A stretch of 64,000 bases of DNA from Plantactinospora soyae (GTDB taxonomy: Bacteria; Actinomycetota; Actinomycetes; Mycobacteriales; Micromonosporaceae): positions 9,052,001-9,116,000 of the forward strand of contig NZ_JADBEB010000001.1 in the NCBI RefSeq assembly GCF_014874095.1, written 5' to 3'. The position numbers and the translations under genes were made by a program. The notes beneath the pieces were generated by a model that saw nothing but the letters and a program-made list of their open reading frames with translations, had not been told where the DNA came from and did no database searches. Below are positions 1 through 8,173 of this stretch, piece by piece; position 1 is the stretch's first letter; each line of letters begins with the position of its first letter.

Positions 1-557
1 TCGACGCGGTGGAACGGGCGGTCACCGGGCTGATCCGGCTGGCCCGGCGGCGCGCCGCCGAGGGCGGTGGCGAGCCGGCCTGTGACGCCACGACGGTGGT
101 CCGGGAGCGGGTCACGTTCTGGTCGGTGCTGGCCGAGGACACCGGCCGGCAGGTCGTCCTCGACCTGGCCGACCGGCCACTGCCGGTACGGCTACCGGCC
201 GACGAACTCGCCGCGGTGCTGGACGCCCTGCTCGGCAACGTCTTCGCGCACACGCCGGACGGGGTCGACTTCGCCGTGACGCTGGTCCCCGGTCCCGCCG
301 GCGGCGCCCTGCTGACCGTCGCCGACGCCGGCCCCGGACTGCCGTCGACCCTGGTCGACCCGGCGGCGCTGGTGGAGCGGGGGGCGAGCGCCGCCGGGTC
401 GACCGGTCTCGGCCTGGACATCGCCCGCCGGGCCGCCCGGGCCAGCGGGGGTCACCTCGATCTCTCCACCGGCGGCGACGGCGGGGCACGGGTCGCGCTC
501 ACGCTCGGGCCGCCGGTCCTCGCCCCGACCCCGAGGCGTGGGGTCGGGGCGACCTGA
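1..557 (+). CDS. Sensor histidine kinase, C-terminal part (5' truncated by window)
   Basis: The reading frame is open from the window edge, so only the C-terminal ~185 residues are seen. They form a HATPase_c (GHKL) domain: an N-box-like stretch around LDALLGNVFAHTPDG, a G1 box at VADAGPGLP and a G2 box at GSTGLGLDIARRAA, ending with the usual GGHLDLSTGG strand. This domain binds ATP and phosphorylates the kinase's own histidine. The dimerisation/phospho-acceptor helix would lie upstream. The next gene encodes an exported PepSY protein, a common companion of two-component systems, so the two may work together. The N-box asparagine is present (GNVFAH). The partner response regulator is probably just outside the window. 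Confidence 0.85.
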   Translation, partial: DAVERAVTGLIRLARRRAAEGGGEPACDATTVVRERVTFWSVLAEDTGRQVVLDLADRPLPVRLPADELAAVLDALLGNVFAHTPDGVDFAVTLVPGPAGGALLTVADAGPGLPSTLVDPAALVERGASAAGSTGLGLDIARRAARASGGHLDLSTGGDGGARVALTLGPPVLAPTPRRGVGAT

Positions 558-637
558 CGATCGCGGTCTTTACCTCGGCTTAGCATTCCCACAGCGCGCC
601 GCTATCCCCCGTCCGGCGAACCTTCCCAGGACAACAC

Positions 638-652
638 CGAACAGAGTGTTCG
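638..652. promoter_or_regulatory. Palindrome upstream of the PepSY gene
   Basis: Perfect inverted repeat CGAACA-GAG-TGTTCG lies 20 bases before the start codon. It resembles a repressor half-site pair (it is one base too widely spaced for an actinobacterial LexA box). Function unknown. Confidence 0.35.
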
Positions 653-671
653 AGGTTCGAGGAGGACTGTG

Positions 672-1199
672 ATGCGGCGCAAGACGCTGATCCTGAGCAT
701 CGGTGGCGCGCTGGCCGCTGCCGCCGTCGTCGGTACCGCGATCGGTGCCAGCGCGGCGGAGGGCGAACGGCAGGGGCTCGGGCTGGCGCCGTTGGCCACC
801 ACAGCCGCCACCACCGATCCGACCGGCACACCCGGCACCGGTCCGTCCGGTACGCCGACGAGCGGCCCCACCGGCACGCCCGGCGGTACGCCGACGGGTT
901 CGCCGACAGGCTCACCGGGCGCGACCGGCGGTACGGCGGTCAGCTCCGAGCGGGCCGTCGAGATCGCGCTGGCCAGCGCGGGCGGCGGCCAGCTCGACGA
1001 GGTCGAGCGGGAGCAGGAGCACGGCCGGACGGTGTGGAGTGTGGAACTGGTCAAGGACGGCGGGGAGGTCGAGGTCGACGTGGACGCGACCACCGGCGAA
1101 GTCGTCAAGACCGAGCGTGACGACAAGGACGACGACTCCGACGACGACAAGGGTTCCGACGACCGGGACGACGACGATGACGACGGTGACGACGACTGA
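672..1199 (+). CDS. Exported PepSY-domain protein with acidic tail
   Basis: 175 residues. A signal peptide or anchor (about 1-29, MRRKTLIL then an Ala/Val-rich core) is followed by a Thr/Pro/Gly low-complexity linker (about 42-87). A single PepSY domain follows (about 90-148, with the typical VWSVELVKDGGEVEVDVDATTGEV ending described by position 121-144). The last ~27 residues are almost all Asp with some Lys/Ser. PepSY domains are thought to inhibit or modulate extracytoplasmic enzymes. The Asp tail might bind cations, which is inference. The ATG at 672 has a strong Shine-Dalgarno (gaggagga) 6-8 bases upstream; an in-frame GTG at 669 adjoins it. A strong hairpin terminator follows the stop. 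Its position after a sensor kinase suggests a signalling or envelope-stress role. Confidence 0.8.
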   Translation: MRRKTLILSIGGALAAAAVVGTAIGASAAEGERQGLGLAPLATTAATTDPTGTPGTGPSGTPTSGPTGTPGGTPTGSPTGSPGATGGTAVSSERAVEIALASAGGGQLDEVEREQEHGRTVWSVELVKDGGEVEVDVDATTGEVVKTERDDKDDDSDDDKGSDDRDDDDDDGDDD

Positions 1200-1224
1200 T
1201 TGCTGCGACAGCCCGTAGTGCCAC

Positions 1225-1258
1225 CCACCGCCCGCTGGCGTCGTCCAGCGGGCGGTGG
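1225..1258 (+). terminator. Hairpin terminator after the PepSY gene
   Basis: Perfect 14-bp GC-rich stem (ccaccgcccgctgg / ccagcgggcggtgg, arms 1225-1238 and 1245-1258) with a 6-base loop, 25 bases after the stop codon. There is no U-tract, as is usual for actinobacterial terminators. Confidence 0.75.
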
Positions 1259-1300
1259 ACGGTTTCCGGCGCGCGCGGCGTCGCTGTCGGCCGGCACTGT

Positions 1301-1306
1301 TAACCT
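1301..1306 (+). promoter_or_regulatory. -10 box, probable leaderless promoter
   Basis: TAACCT ends 8 bases before the ATG at 1315, so transcription would begin at or next to the start codon. No Shine-Dalgarno is present. Confidence 0.5.
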
Positions 1307-1314
1307 TCGCCGCC

Positions 1315-2610
1315 ATGGAATCCGGGAACGGCCAGGACACGCTGCGGGAGCAGGTCGAGACGTACGTCCGGCTGCAGGTCGCCATCGGCGAGCGGCCGTA
1401 CGCCGCGATCGTCGACGGTGCCGTGGAGTACCTCGACGACGTGGAGGACGAGGAAACCGTCGAGGCGCTGGCCCGGGAGGTGGCCGCGGTGGAGTTCGCC
1501 GCGCACGCCACCGCCCAGGCGCAGTGGCCCGAGGTCAGCGATGCCGACCGGCTCACGCTCGCCTTCCGCGCCCTGGACGTGGCCGGGATCGTCGCCCGGG
1601 AGGCGTTCACCTGTTGTCAGAACTGTGGACTGGCCGAAATCGGCGCGGAGGTCGCCGACGGCGAGACGCCCCGGGGGTACGCCTTCTACCACCAGCAGGA
1701 CGCGGAGCACGGCGCCGACGGTGCGAGCCTGCACGTCGCGTACGGGCTCTTCGGGCAGCCGCCCTCGGCCGAGATCGGCGCCGAGGTGGCGGCGGCGCTC
1801 CGCGAGCAGGGGCTGCCGGTCCACTGGACCGGTGACCTCGGCCAACGGATATCCGTGCCGCTGACCTGGTGGCGGCGGCGTACCGGTCGGCTGGCGGCGG
1901 TCCCGCCCACAGTGGACGACGACGTGGAGGTCGAGATCGAACTGCTCGACGCCTGGACCGGGCGGTACGCCCCGACCGACGGTCCGATCGCCGCCACCTG
2001 GCTGACCAGCCTGTACCTGCCCTGGCTGCCGACCGGGACCCGACTGCGGATCAGCCTGGGCGGCACGGCGATCACCGTCCACCGCGACTGGGACGTCCTG
2101 GTGGGGACGTCCGCCGCCGCCGACCGCCCCGAGATCCGGGTGGACCGGCAGGACGGGATGGCACTGGTACGACGCCTTCGGGCCGACCCGGCCAGCACCG
2201 GCCGGCCCGCTCAGGCCAGCGAGCGGGCGGCCCCGGCGGAGCGGACCGGCCCCGGCGGGGAGGCGGGCGCCGCCGGGCGAGCGGGTCTGTTGGAGGTCAC
2301 CTGGCAGCACTCCGCCGGGCACGAGTACCAGGGCGTACCGCTGACCCGCTCGGAGAGCGTCGACGTGCTGCGCCGGATGCCCGTCCGGACCGACGCCTGG
2401 ATGTCCTGTCGGGGCCGGTCCCGCGGCATCGTCCAGGTGCGCTGGGAGGAGCGGCGACTCTGGCTGGAGACGCCGGACCCGGAGGCGTCCGCCTCGTTCG
2501 GCCGGTACGTGACGATCCCGGAGGCGGAACGCATGATCGGCGTACTCGCCACCGAGGACCGGGTCGCCGTGGCGGAGCTGGGCGACCTGGTCAGGAACTC
2601 CTGGGGCTGA
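1315..2610 (+). CDS. DUF6891-like protein of unknown function
   Basis: 431 residues. The N-terminal ~200 residues match the DUF6891 type as I know it: a helical start, then FTCCQNCGLAEIGAE (about residues 99-113), then a GYAFYHQQD segment and a HVAYGLFG strand. The CCxxCG motif could bind metal. The remainder has further alpha/beta segments, an Ala/Gly-rich linker (about 300-325) and a C-terminal domain ending in a helical tail. No catalytic site is recognisable. The ATG at 1315 is preferred over an upstream GTG-frame extension because a -10-like box sits just before it. Its last 20 bases overlap the convergent gene at 2591. Function unknown. Confidence 0.7.
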   Translation: MESGNGQDTLREQVETYVRLQVAIGERPYAAIVDGAVEYLDDVEDEETVEALAREVAAVEFAAHATAQAQWPEVSDADRLTLAFRALDVAGIVAREAFTCCQNCGLAEIGAEVADGETPRGYAFYHQQDAEHGADGASLHVAYGLFGQPPSAEIGAEVAAALREQGLPVHWTGDLGQRISVPLTWWRRRTGRLAAVPPTVDDDVEVEIELLDAWTGRYAPTDGPIAATWLTSLYLPWLPTGTRLRISLGGTAITVHRDWDVLVGTSAAADRPEIRVDRQDGMALVRRLRADPASTGRPAQASERAAPAERTGPGGEAGAAGRAGLLEVTWQHSAGHEYQGVPLTRSESVDVLRRMPVRTDAWMSCRGRSRGIVQVRWEERRLWLETPDPEASASFGRYVTIPEAERMIGVLATEDRVAVAELGDLVRNSWG

Positions 2611-2968
2611 CCGACGGGCCGACCCAGGCGCCGGAGGCGGCGTGCGCCAGCGACCTCTCGGGCCCGGGCACGGTCCCCGGGACGCCGGCCACGCACTGTC
2701 CCGGATGTCCCTCGCGCTCGCCGCACCGGCCGTCACCGAAGAGCAGCCGGTCGCAGAACACCCGGTGCCGCTCGTGTTGCGCGTCCTCCGCCGAGACGGT
2801 GACCTCGCCGGCGTCGAGTTCCGGAAGGAAGGCCAGCGACTCGGCCAGCAGCGCGGCCAGTTCGGCGGCGGCGTCCAGGGTGTGTACGGCGACCGGAAGG
2901 TGGATGACGTGGCCCGGTACCGCGTCGCCGCGACCGAGACTTCCCGTGACCGGACCTTTCTGACCCAT
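2591..2968 (-). CDS. Hypothetical protein, 125 aa
   Basis: I do not recognise this family. The frame has normal high-GC third-position usage. The protein has a hydrophobic/amphipathic helix region (about 28-50) and a central EDAQHERHRVFCDRLLFG stretch (about 62-79). A Cys/Gly/His-containing loop RCGEREGHPGQCVAG follows (about 82-96), so a metal site is conceivable. The C terminus is poor in structure. It is tail-to-tail with, and overlaps by 20 bases, the DUF6891-like gene, and it is divergent from the acyl-CoA synthetase gene, sharing a ~300-bp intergenic region. The start is the ATG at 2968, which has no strong Shine-Dalgarno. Confidence 0.5.
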   Translation of the reverse strand: MGQKGPVTGSLGRGDAVPGHVIHLPVAVHTLDAAAELAALLAESLAFLPELDAGEVTVSAEDAQHERHRVFCDRLLFGDGRCGEREGHPGQCVAGVPGTVPGPERSLAHAASGAWVGPSVSPRSS

Positions 2969-3271
2969 GGTTGACGACCCTCATCCGTGGTTGGCGATTC
3001 CGTGGTTGACGATGACTCCCGCCCCCGGTCCGGCGGCGCGATCTGCCGGGCCGACCTGGGCCGACGCCCCGATAGCTTAGAGACGTATCCGGTCATTCCG
3101 GGTTTGCCACTCGGATCGACCAGGGACCGCCACCAGGTCTCTTCCGCCGGCTCGGTCCACCCGGCCTGGCCGAACGGGACTAGCCGATTCGAGGTCAGAC
3201 CAAATACCCTTCGGTAACCGCGAGTTAACGTGACCGCCGTCACGCCACGATATCCGGAGGCTGCCCCCGCC
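2969..3271. promoter_or_regulatory. Divergent intergenic region upstream of fadD
   Basis: About 300 bases between two divergent genes, with no gene seen. A perfect palindrome CGTGAC-CGCC-GTCACG (3229-3244) lies 28 bases before the fadD start and could be an operator. A Shine-Dalgarno ccggagg (3254-3260) precedes the ATG at 3272. AT-richer patches near 3073-3081 and 3201-3210 may hold promoters. Confidence 0.4.
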
Positions 3272-5098
3272 ATGGCTCTCGATGTCCCCTACCGCTCCAT
3301 CCCTGACATGTTTCTCAAGCGTGTCTCGGCCTCCCCCGACCGGGACGCTTTCGCCCATCCCGCGCCGGACGACTCCGGCCCGGTCTGGCTCAGCTGGGCG
3401 CAGGTCGGCCAGCGGGCGAAGGCGATCGCCGCCGGGTTGCGCGGCCTCGGCGTCGGCCACGAGGACCGGGTGGCCATCCTGGCCAACACCCGGCTCGACT
3501 GGATCCTCGCCGACCTCGGAATCATGTGTGCCGGAGGCGCGACCACCACGGTCTATCCGACCACGGAGCCGGAGGACACCGCCTTCATCATCGCGGACTC
3601 CGGGTCCAGGGTGCTGATCGCCGAGGACGCCGGCCAGGCCGCCAAGATCTCCGGCGCCGACCTTCCGTCGCTGACCCATGTCGTACTGATCGACGGGCCG
3701 GCCGACCCGGGAGCCACGCCGCCGCAGCTCACCCTCGCCGATCTCGAGGTGCAGGGGGCGCTCGTGCTGGAGAGCGATCCCGACCTGATCGACCGGGTGG
3801 TCGCCGAGATCGACCAGGACCACCTGGCGACGCTGATCTACACCTCGGGTACCACCGGCCGCCCCAAGGGCGTCGAGCTGATGCACGCCGGCTGGTGCTG
3901 GGAGGGCGTGGCCCAGGCGCAACTGGGCCTGATCAGGGCCGAGGACCTCCAGTACCTCTGGCTGCCGTTGTCGCACTCGTTCGGCAAGACGCTGCTCTGC
4001 GGCGTGATCCACGTGGGCATGCCCACCTACGTCGACGGTCGGCTCGACAAGCTCGTCGAACTGCTCGGCGTGATCAAGCCGACCCTGATGTGCGGCGCAC
4101 CCCGGATCTTCGAGAAGGTCTACAACCGGGCCGTGACCACCGCCCAGACCGGAGGCGGCGCCAAGGCCAAGATCTTCGCCTGGGCGGTCCAGACCGGCAA
4201 GCGGAAGGTCTCGCTGGAGCAGGCCGGCAAGCCCGTCTCGGCGGGACTGCGGATCAGCTACGGACTCGCCGAGAAGCTGGTCTTCAGCAAGTTGCAGGCC
4301 CGGCTGGGCGGCCGGATCCGGGTCCTCGTCTCCGGGTCCGCGCCCCTGAGCCAGGACATCGCACTCTTCTTCGCCGCGGCCAACCTGCCCATCTCCGAGG
4401 GGTACGGCCTGACCGAGACCAGCGCCGGCAACTTCGTCAACCGGCCCGGAGCCCTCAAGATCGGCACCGTCGGCAAGGCACTCGGCGACCTGGAGTGCAA
4501 GATCGACTCCGACGGCGAGATCCTGCTCCGTGGCGCACCGGTGATGCGCGGCTACCACAACCTGCCCACCGAGACCGCCGACGCGTTCACCCCGGACGGC
4601 TTCTTCCGGACCGGCGACATCGGCGAGCTCGACGACAACGGGTTCCTGAAGATCACCGACCGGAAGAAGGACCTGGTCAAGACGTCCGGCGGCAAGTACG
4701 TCTCGCCGTCCCGGATCGAGGGCATGTTCAAGGCGCTGTGCCCGTACACCTCCCAGGCAGTGGTGATCGGCCAGGCCCGCAACTACTGCACGATGTTGCT
4801 CACCCTGGACGCGGACGCGATCGCGACCTGGGCCGCGAACGGTCCCCTGGCCGGCCGGCCGTACGCCGAGATCGTCGGCTCCGCCGAGGTGGCCGCGATG
4901 ATCGACGACTACGTCAAGCAGCTCAACGACAAGCTCAACCGCTGGGAGACGATCAAGAAGGTCACGGTGCTGTCCCGCGACCTGACCGTCGAGGACGGCG
5001 AGATGACGCCGTCGATGAAGATCAAGCGTCGCTCCGTGGAGACCAGCTTCGCGACGGAGATCAACGGGATGTACCAGGGCACCCTCGCCCAGATCTGA
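3272..5098 (+). CDS. fadD: Long-chain fatty acid--CoA ligase (AMP-forming)
   Basis: 608 residues, the usual length of the FadD15-like long-chain acyl-CoA synthetases. The enzyme activates fatty acids with ATP to acyl-adenylate and then acyl-CoA. Visible motifs are the P-loop LIYTSGTTGRPKG (about 190-202), the GYGLTET motif (about 375) and the adenylate-binding FRTGDIGELDDNGFLKITDRKKDLVKT block (positions about 445-470). The C-terminal SMKIKRR contains the catalytic-type lysine. The start at ATG 3272 is chosen because ccggagg lies 11 bases upstream; a GTG at 3230 in frame has no ribosome site. It is monocistronic, with its own terminator after the stop. It most likely feeds lipid synthesis or beta-oxidation. 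Confidence 0.9.
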   Translation: MALDVPYRSIPDMFLKRVSASPDRDAFAHPAPDDSGPVWLSWAQVGQRAKAIAAGLRGLGVGHEDRVAILANTRLDWILADLGIMCAGGATTTVYPTTEPEDTAFIIADSGSRVLIAEDAGQAAKISGADLPSLTHVVLIDGPADPGATPPQLTLADLEVQGALVLESDPDLIDRVVAEIDQDHLATLIYTSGTTGRPKGVELMHAGWCWEGVAQAQLGLIRAEDLQYLWLPLSHSFGKTLLCGVIHVGMPTYVDGRLDKLVELLGVIKPTLMCGAPRIFEKVYNRAVTTAQTGGGAKAKIFAWAVQTGKRKVSLEQAGKPVSAGLRISYGLAEKLVFSKLQARLGGRIRVLVSGSAPLSQDIALFFAAANLPISEGYGLTETSAGNFVNRPGALKIGTVGKALGDLECKIDSDGEILLRGAPVMRGYHNLPTETADAFTPDGFFRTGDIGELDDNGFLKITDRKKDLVKTSGGKYVSPSRIEGMFKALCPYTSQAVVIGQARNYCTMLLTLDADAIATWAANGPLAGRPYAEIVGSAEVAAMIDDYVKQLNDKLNRWETIKKVTVLSRDLTVEDGEMTPSMKIKRRSVETSFATEINGMYQGTLAQI

Positions 5099-5107
5099 GC
5101 GGACGGA

Positions 5108-5143
5108 CCGGCCGCCGAGGAGATTCGTGTCCTCGGCGGCCGG
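5108..5143 (+). terminator. Hairpin terminator after fadD
   Basis: Perfect 14-bp stem (ccggccgccgagga / tcctcggcggccgg, arms 5108-5121 and 5130-5143) with an 8-base loop, 10 bases after the stop. Confidence 0.75.
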
Positions 5144-5299
5144 CACCCGACGTCGCCGTCCGACTACTGCCGGACAAGGTGACATCTGGTCGGCTTCACC
5201 GGACCACCACCGGGGTAAGACCAGGGTCAGAGCGCGAAAGGACCGGCCGAGAGCGGGGCCGATCGCGGCGGCGTACGGGTGGGCGAGGGGGTTCCGGTA

Positions 5300-6121
5300 A
5301 TGGCGGCCACGGTGGCAGCTCACATCGAGACCGGAGCCTTGGTGATCACCATGGCCGGGCGATGGAGCGTGGGACAGGCGTACGCACTGCAGCGGGCATT
5401 CGAACGGTGCGCGGCGCACCGTCCGCCGTACGTGGCGGTGGACTGCACCCGGATCGTTCCGGACGGGCTGGTGCCGGCGCTGCTGCCGGCCCTGGTGGTG
5501 CTCGGGGAGTCCTGCCGGCGCGGCATCACCGTGCTGGTCTGCGCCCCGGCCTCGACCCTGACCGGTCTGCTCCGTCGCCTGCCGACCACCCGGATCCGGT
5601 TCTACCCGCGGCTGACCGAGGCGCTCAGTCGGGTCCGGCCCTACCATCTTCCGGGCCCGAGCCGACGCGTCCACCGCCGGTTCACCCCGTCCCCCGGTGC
5701 GGTCGGTACGGCCCGCCGGCTGGTCCGCGAGTGCTGTGAGCGGTGGCGGCTGGACGGCGTGACCGACAACGCCCAGCTCGTCGTCTCCGAGCTGATGGCG
5801 AACGCGGTGGAGCACGCCGGTACCGATATCGACCTGACCATCTGTCACCACCGGCAGCACCTCCGGATCGCGGTCGCGGACCGGCACCACGCGGTACCGG
5901 CGATCGACCACAAGGGTGCGGACGATGGCGACGCCGATCCGCGACAGGAAATCGCCCTCCGGGGACGCGGTCTGGCCCTGGTAGCCCGGTCCGTCGCCAA
6001 CTGGGGCGTGCTGCGGGGTACGGACGGCAAGGTCATCTGGGCGGCCCTGGCGGCACCCCGGGCGACTCGGCTGCGCCTGTCGGACCTCGCCCTGCTCTCC
6101 GGAAGCGGCTACCCGGCCTGA
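5300..6121 (+). CDS. STAS domain fused to an anti-sigma-type ATPase domain
   Basis: 273 residues. The N-terminal half (about 1-105) looks like a STAS/anti-sigma-antagonist fold (GALVITMAGRWSVGQAYALQRAF, then VAVDCTRIVPDGLVPALLPALVVL). After a short linker, the C-terminal half (about 125-260) is a HATPase_c_2 domain of the RsbW/SpoIIAB type. It has the N-box VVSELMANAVEHAGT, a weak G1 region at VADRHH and the G2 box RGRGLALVARSVANWG. RsbW-like proteins bind sigma factors or anti-anti-sigma factors. Having both partner domains in one chain suggests self-regulation, which is inference. The STAS half lacks an obvious phosphorylatable DSSG motif. The ATG at 5300 follows a gggcgagggg ribosome site; GTG 5279 is an alternative. 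Confidence 0.75.
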   Translation: MAATVAAHIETGALVITMAGRWSVGQAYALQRAFERCAAHRPPYVAVDCTRIVPDGLVPALLPALVVLGESCRRGITVLVCAPASTLTGLLRRLPTTRIRFYPRLTEALSRVRPYHLPGPSRRVHRRFTPSPGAVGTARRLVRECCERWRLDGVTDNAQLVVSELMANAVEHAGTDIDLTICHHRQHLRIAVADRHHAVPAIDHKGADDGDADPRQEIALRGRGLALVARSVANWGVLRGTDGKVIWAALAAPRATRLRLSDLALLSGSGYPA

Positions 6122-6124
6122 CCC

Positions 6125-6152
6125 GTGGCCACGGCGGGTTTCGCCGGGCCAC
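6125..6152. terminator. Hairpin between convergent genes
   Basis: GTGGCC/GGCCAC outer arms with an inner GGCG/CGCC pair lie directly after the stop of the STAS/ATPase gene and before the convergent Nudix gene. It may serve both strands. Confidence 0.5.
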
Positions 6153-6169
6153 CGGTGCCACCGACAGCC

Positions 6170-6568
6170 TCAGCCGAGGCTGCCCGCGTCGTGGAGATGG
6201 TCGAAGATGACCTGGTCGACCGGGGAGACGCGGTGCCGGTCGGCGTGGGTCAGCCAGACGATCTCGGCAACCTCGTTACTCGGTCGCAGTTCGCCGTGAT
6301 AGTCCGCCGTGTAGCAGGTCATCCGGACTATCGTTCCGGCCGGATGCCCGTACGCCTGGGCCCGGAAGGTGCCGAGATGTCGGGCGCTGTCGGCGGCGAT
6401 GGCGACACTCAGTTCCTCTTCGATCTCGCGTACCAGCGTCTCGACGTCGGTTTCGCCCGGCTCCCGCTTGCCGCCGGGAAGGAAGTAGACGTCCTTGCCG
6501 TGCGATCGCGAACTGAGAATCCGACCGTCCTCCAGGCGGATCCAGGCGATCTTGTCAATCATGCCCAT
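6170..6568 (-). CDS. Nudix hydrolase
   Basis: 132 residues, a single Nudix domain. The Nudix box GX5EX7REUXEEXGU-like motif is seen at GGKREPGETDVETLVREIEEEL (positions about 32-53), with the REIEEEL core that binds divalent metal. The final Gly of the consensus is Ser here (ELSV). The family hydrolyses nucleoside diphosphates linked to other groups, often as housecleaning or mutT-like enzymes. Substrate cannot be told from sequence. The start ATG at 6568 gives MGMIDKIAWIRL, the first beta strand of the fold. It is on the same strand as, and downstream of, the MocR-type regulator, with an ~90-bp gap. Confidence 0.85.
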   Translation of the reverse strand: MGMIDKIAWIRLEDGRILSSRSHGKDVYFLPGGKREPGETDVETLVREIEEELSVAIAADSARHLGTFRAQAYGHPAGTIVRMTCYTADYHGELRPSNEVAEIVWLTHADRHRVSPVDQVIFDHLHDAGSLG

Positions 6569-6656
6569 GCGGGTTCGACTCTCCAGTCTTCCGGGGACAC
6601 CGGTGGCTCCGCCGAGGACGCCGACCCTCGCGGTGTTCCGATGCGCGGGCCGGCGG

Positions 6657-8114
6657 TCAGGCGATGACCACCGGCTCGCGCCACAGCGAGCGTTCCGCCC
6701 GGTCGATGTCGTAGCGGACCGCCGCGATCCGGCGTACCGCCTCGGTCAGTTCGGTGGCGGGAAGGGTGAACGGGAGCCGGAGAAAACGCTCCAGCGTGCC
6801 GTCCAGGCCGAACCGTGGGCCGGGCGCGAGCCGTACCCCGACCTCCTCCGCCGCCCGGGCGAGCGCGCTGGCGATCGGTCCGTCCAGCTCCGCCCAGAGG
6901 GTGACCCCGCCGAGCGGGGTGCGGACCCGCCAGCTGGGAAGTTCGTCGCGCAGGGCGGCCAACAGGGCGTCCCGCTGCGTGGCCAACTGCCTGCGCCGGG
7001 CCGCCACGATCGCGTCGGCGTCGGCGAGCAGCCGCACCGCGACCAGTTGGTCCAGCACCGGACCGGCCATGTCGACCCCGACCCGCGTCGCGGCCAGCCG
7101 CTGCACCTGGGGAGCCGAGGCACGGATCCAGCCGATCCGCAATCCGCCCCAGTACGGCTTGCTCATCCCGCCGATCGTGACCACCCGGGAGTGCCGGTCG
7201 AAGACGGCGGTCGGCGGCGGCATCTCGGTGCCGTCCAGTGCCAGATCCACGAAGGACTCGTCGACGACCAGGTCGGTACCGCTGGCGTGCGCGGTGGCCA
7301 CCACCCGCTCGCGCAACTCGGTCGGCATCAGGTGGCCGGTGGGATTCTGGAACTCCGGGATCAGGTACGCCAGCCGGGGGCGCGTCTGCCGCAGGCTGCC
7401 GAGCAGCAGGTCGGCGTCCCAGCCCGCGCGCTCGGTGGAGAGCCCGTGGGTGCTGATCCGGGCCCGACGCGCGGCGAACGCGGCCAGCGCGTTGGGATAG
7501 GTCGGCGACTCGACGAGGACGCCGGCCCCGGGCGGCAGGACGAGCCGGAGCACGAGGTCCAGCGCGTGCTGCACCCCGTTGGTCACCATGATCTGCTCGG
7601 GGCTGGTGGTCAGGCCACGGTCGGTGTACGACCGGGCCACCGCCGCGCGGAGCTCGACGATCCCGGTCGGGTGGTATCCGGCACCGCCGAGATAGCGCGG
7701 CAGGTCCTCGGCGGCGCCCCGGGCCGCCCCGCCCAGTTCGGCCGGGGCCGCCAGCGCGGCACAACCGAGGTCGATCATGTCCAGATCGTCCTGCGGCGTC
7801 CACAGCCCGGAACTGGCCACCCGGTGTCCGCCCGGCAGCGTCGTCCAACTGCCGGCACCCCGGCGACTCTTCAGATGACCGGTCTCGCGCAGTTCGCGGT
7901 AGGCGGCGGTGACCGTGGTCCGGCTCACCCGCAGCGCCTCGGCCAGTTCCCGCTCGGCCGGTAGGCGTACCCCGAGCGGTAGCCGTCCGTCGGCGAGCAG
8001 TCCGCGTACCGCACCGGCCAGCGCGATGTAGTCGGGGCTCCGCCGCCGGCCCGGAAGGGCATGCCACTGGCCGAGCATCCGGCCCAACTGTGGACCCCGA
8101 ACGAGGTTAGTCAC
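6657..8114 (-). CDS. yczR: MocR/GntR-family transcription regulator with aminotransferase domain (YczR-like)
   Basis: 485 residues. An N-terminal GntR winged helix (about 25-95, with LPAERELAEALRVSRTTVTAAYREL at about 50-74) is joined to a fold-type I aminotransferase-like domain (about 125-480). The PLP lysine is in the GGMSKPYWGGLRIGW segment (about 320-334). MocR regulators sense PLP or amino compounds and bind direct repeats. The divergent neighbour encodes a YczE-type membrane protein, the classic target of YczR, so this assignment rests on both sequence and context. The GTG at 8114 is chosen because gaggggaa lies 8 bases before it; GTG 8120 is too close to that site. Confidence 0.85.
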   Translation of the reverse strand: MTNLVRGPQLGRMLGQWHALPGRRRSPDYIALAGAVRGLLADGRLPLGVRLPAERELAEALRVSRTTVTAAYRELRETGHLKSRRGAGSWTTLPGGHRVASSGLWTPQDDLDMIDLGCAALAAPAELGGAARGAAEDLPRYLGGAGYHPTGIVELRAAVARSYTDRGLTTSPEQIMVTNGVQHALDLVLRLVLPPGAGVLVESPTYPNALAAFAARRARISTHGLSTERAGWDADLLLGSLRQTRPRLAYLIPEFQNPTGHLMPTELRERVVATAHASGTDLVVDESFVDLALDGTEMPPPTAVFDRHSRVVTIGGMSKPYWGGLRIGWIRASAPQVQRLAATRVGVDMAGPVLDQLVAVRLLADADAIVAARRRQLATQRDALLAALRDELPSWRVRTPLGGVTLWAELDGPIASALARAAEEVGVRLAPGPRFGLDGTLERFLRLPFTLPATELTEAVRRIAAVRYDIDRAERSLWREPVVIA

Positions 8115-8129
8115 AGCCACTTCCCCTCG

Positions 8130-8160
8130 ATTGGCCCTTCGTACATCCTGGATTGGCCCT
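8130..8160. promoter_or_regulatory. Direct-repeat operator for the MocR-type regulator
   Basis: Two identical ATTGGCCCT repeats (8130-8138 and 8152-8160) are 22 bases apart, two helical turns, in the short gap between the divergent regulator and yczE genes. A third partial copy ATTGGC is at 8183-8188, 31 bases further, three turns. MocR proteins of the GabR/PdxR type bind direct repeats with such spacing. Confidence 0.65.
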
Positions 8161-8173
8161 CAGAGTGGCACGC

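Noticed and set aside
638-652. Possible LexA (SOS) box before the PepSY gene
   Set aside because: The half-sites CGAAC and GTTCG are present but with a 5-base spacer; the actinobacterial LexA box needs 4. Kept only as an unassigned palindrome.
3229-3244. Second candidate start for fadD at GTG 3230 inside the palindrome
   Set aside because: No ribosome site precedes it, whereas ccggagg precedes ATG 3272.
3526-5739. 737-aa frame overlapping fadD
   Set aside because: Arg/Pro/Gly-rich composition of an out-of-frame reading of fadD and the next gene.
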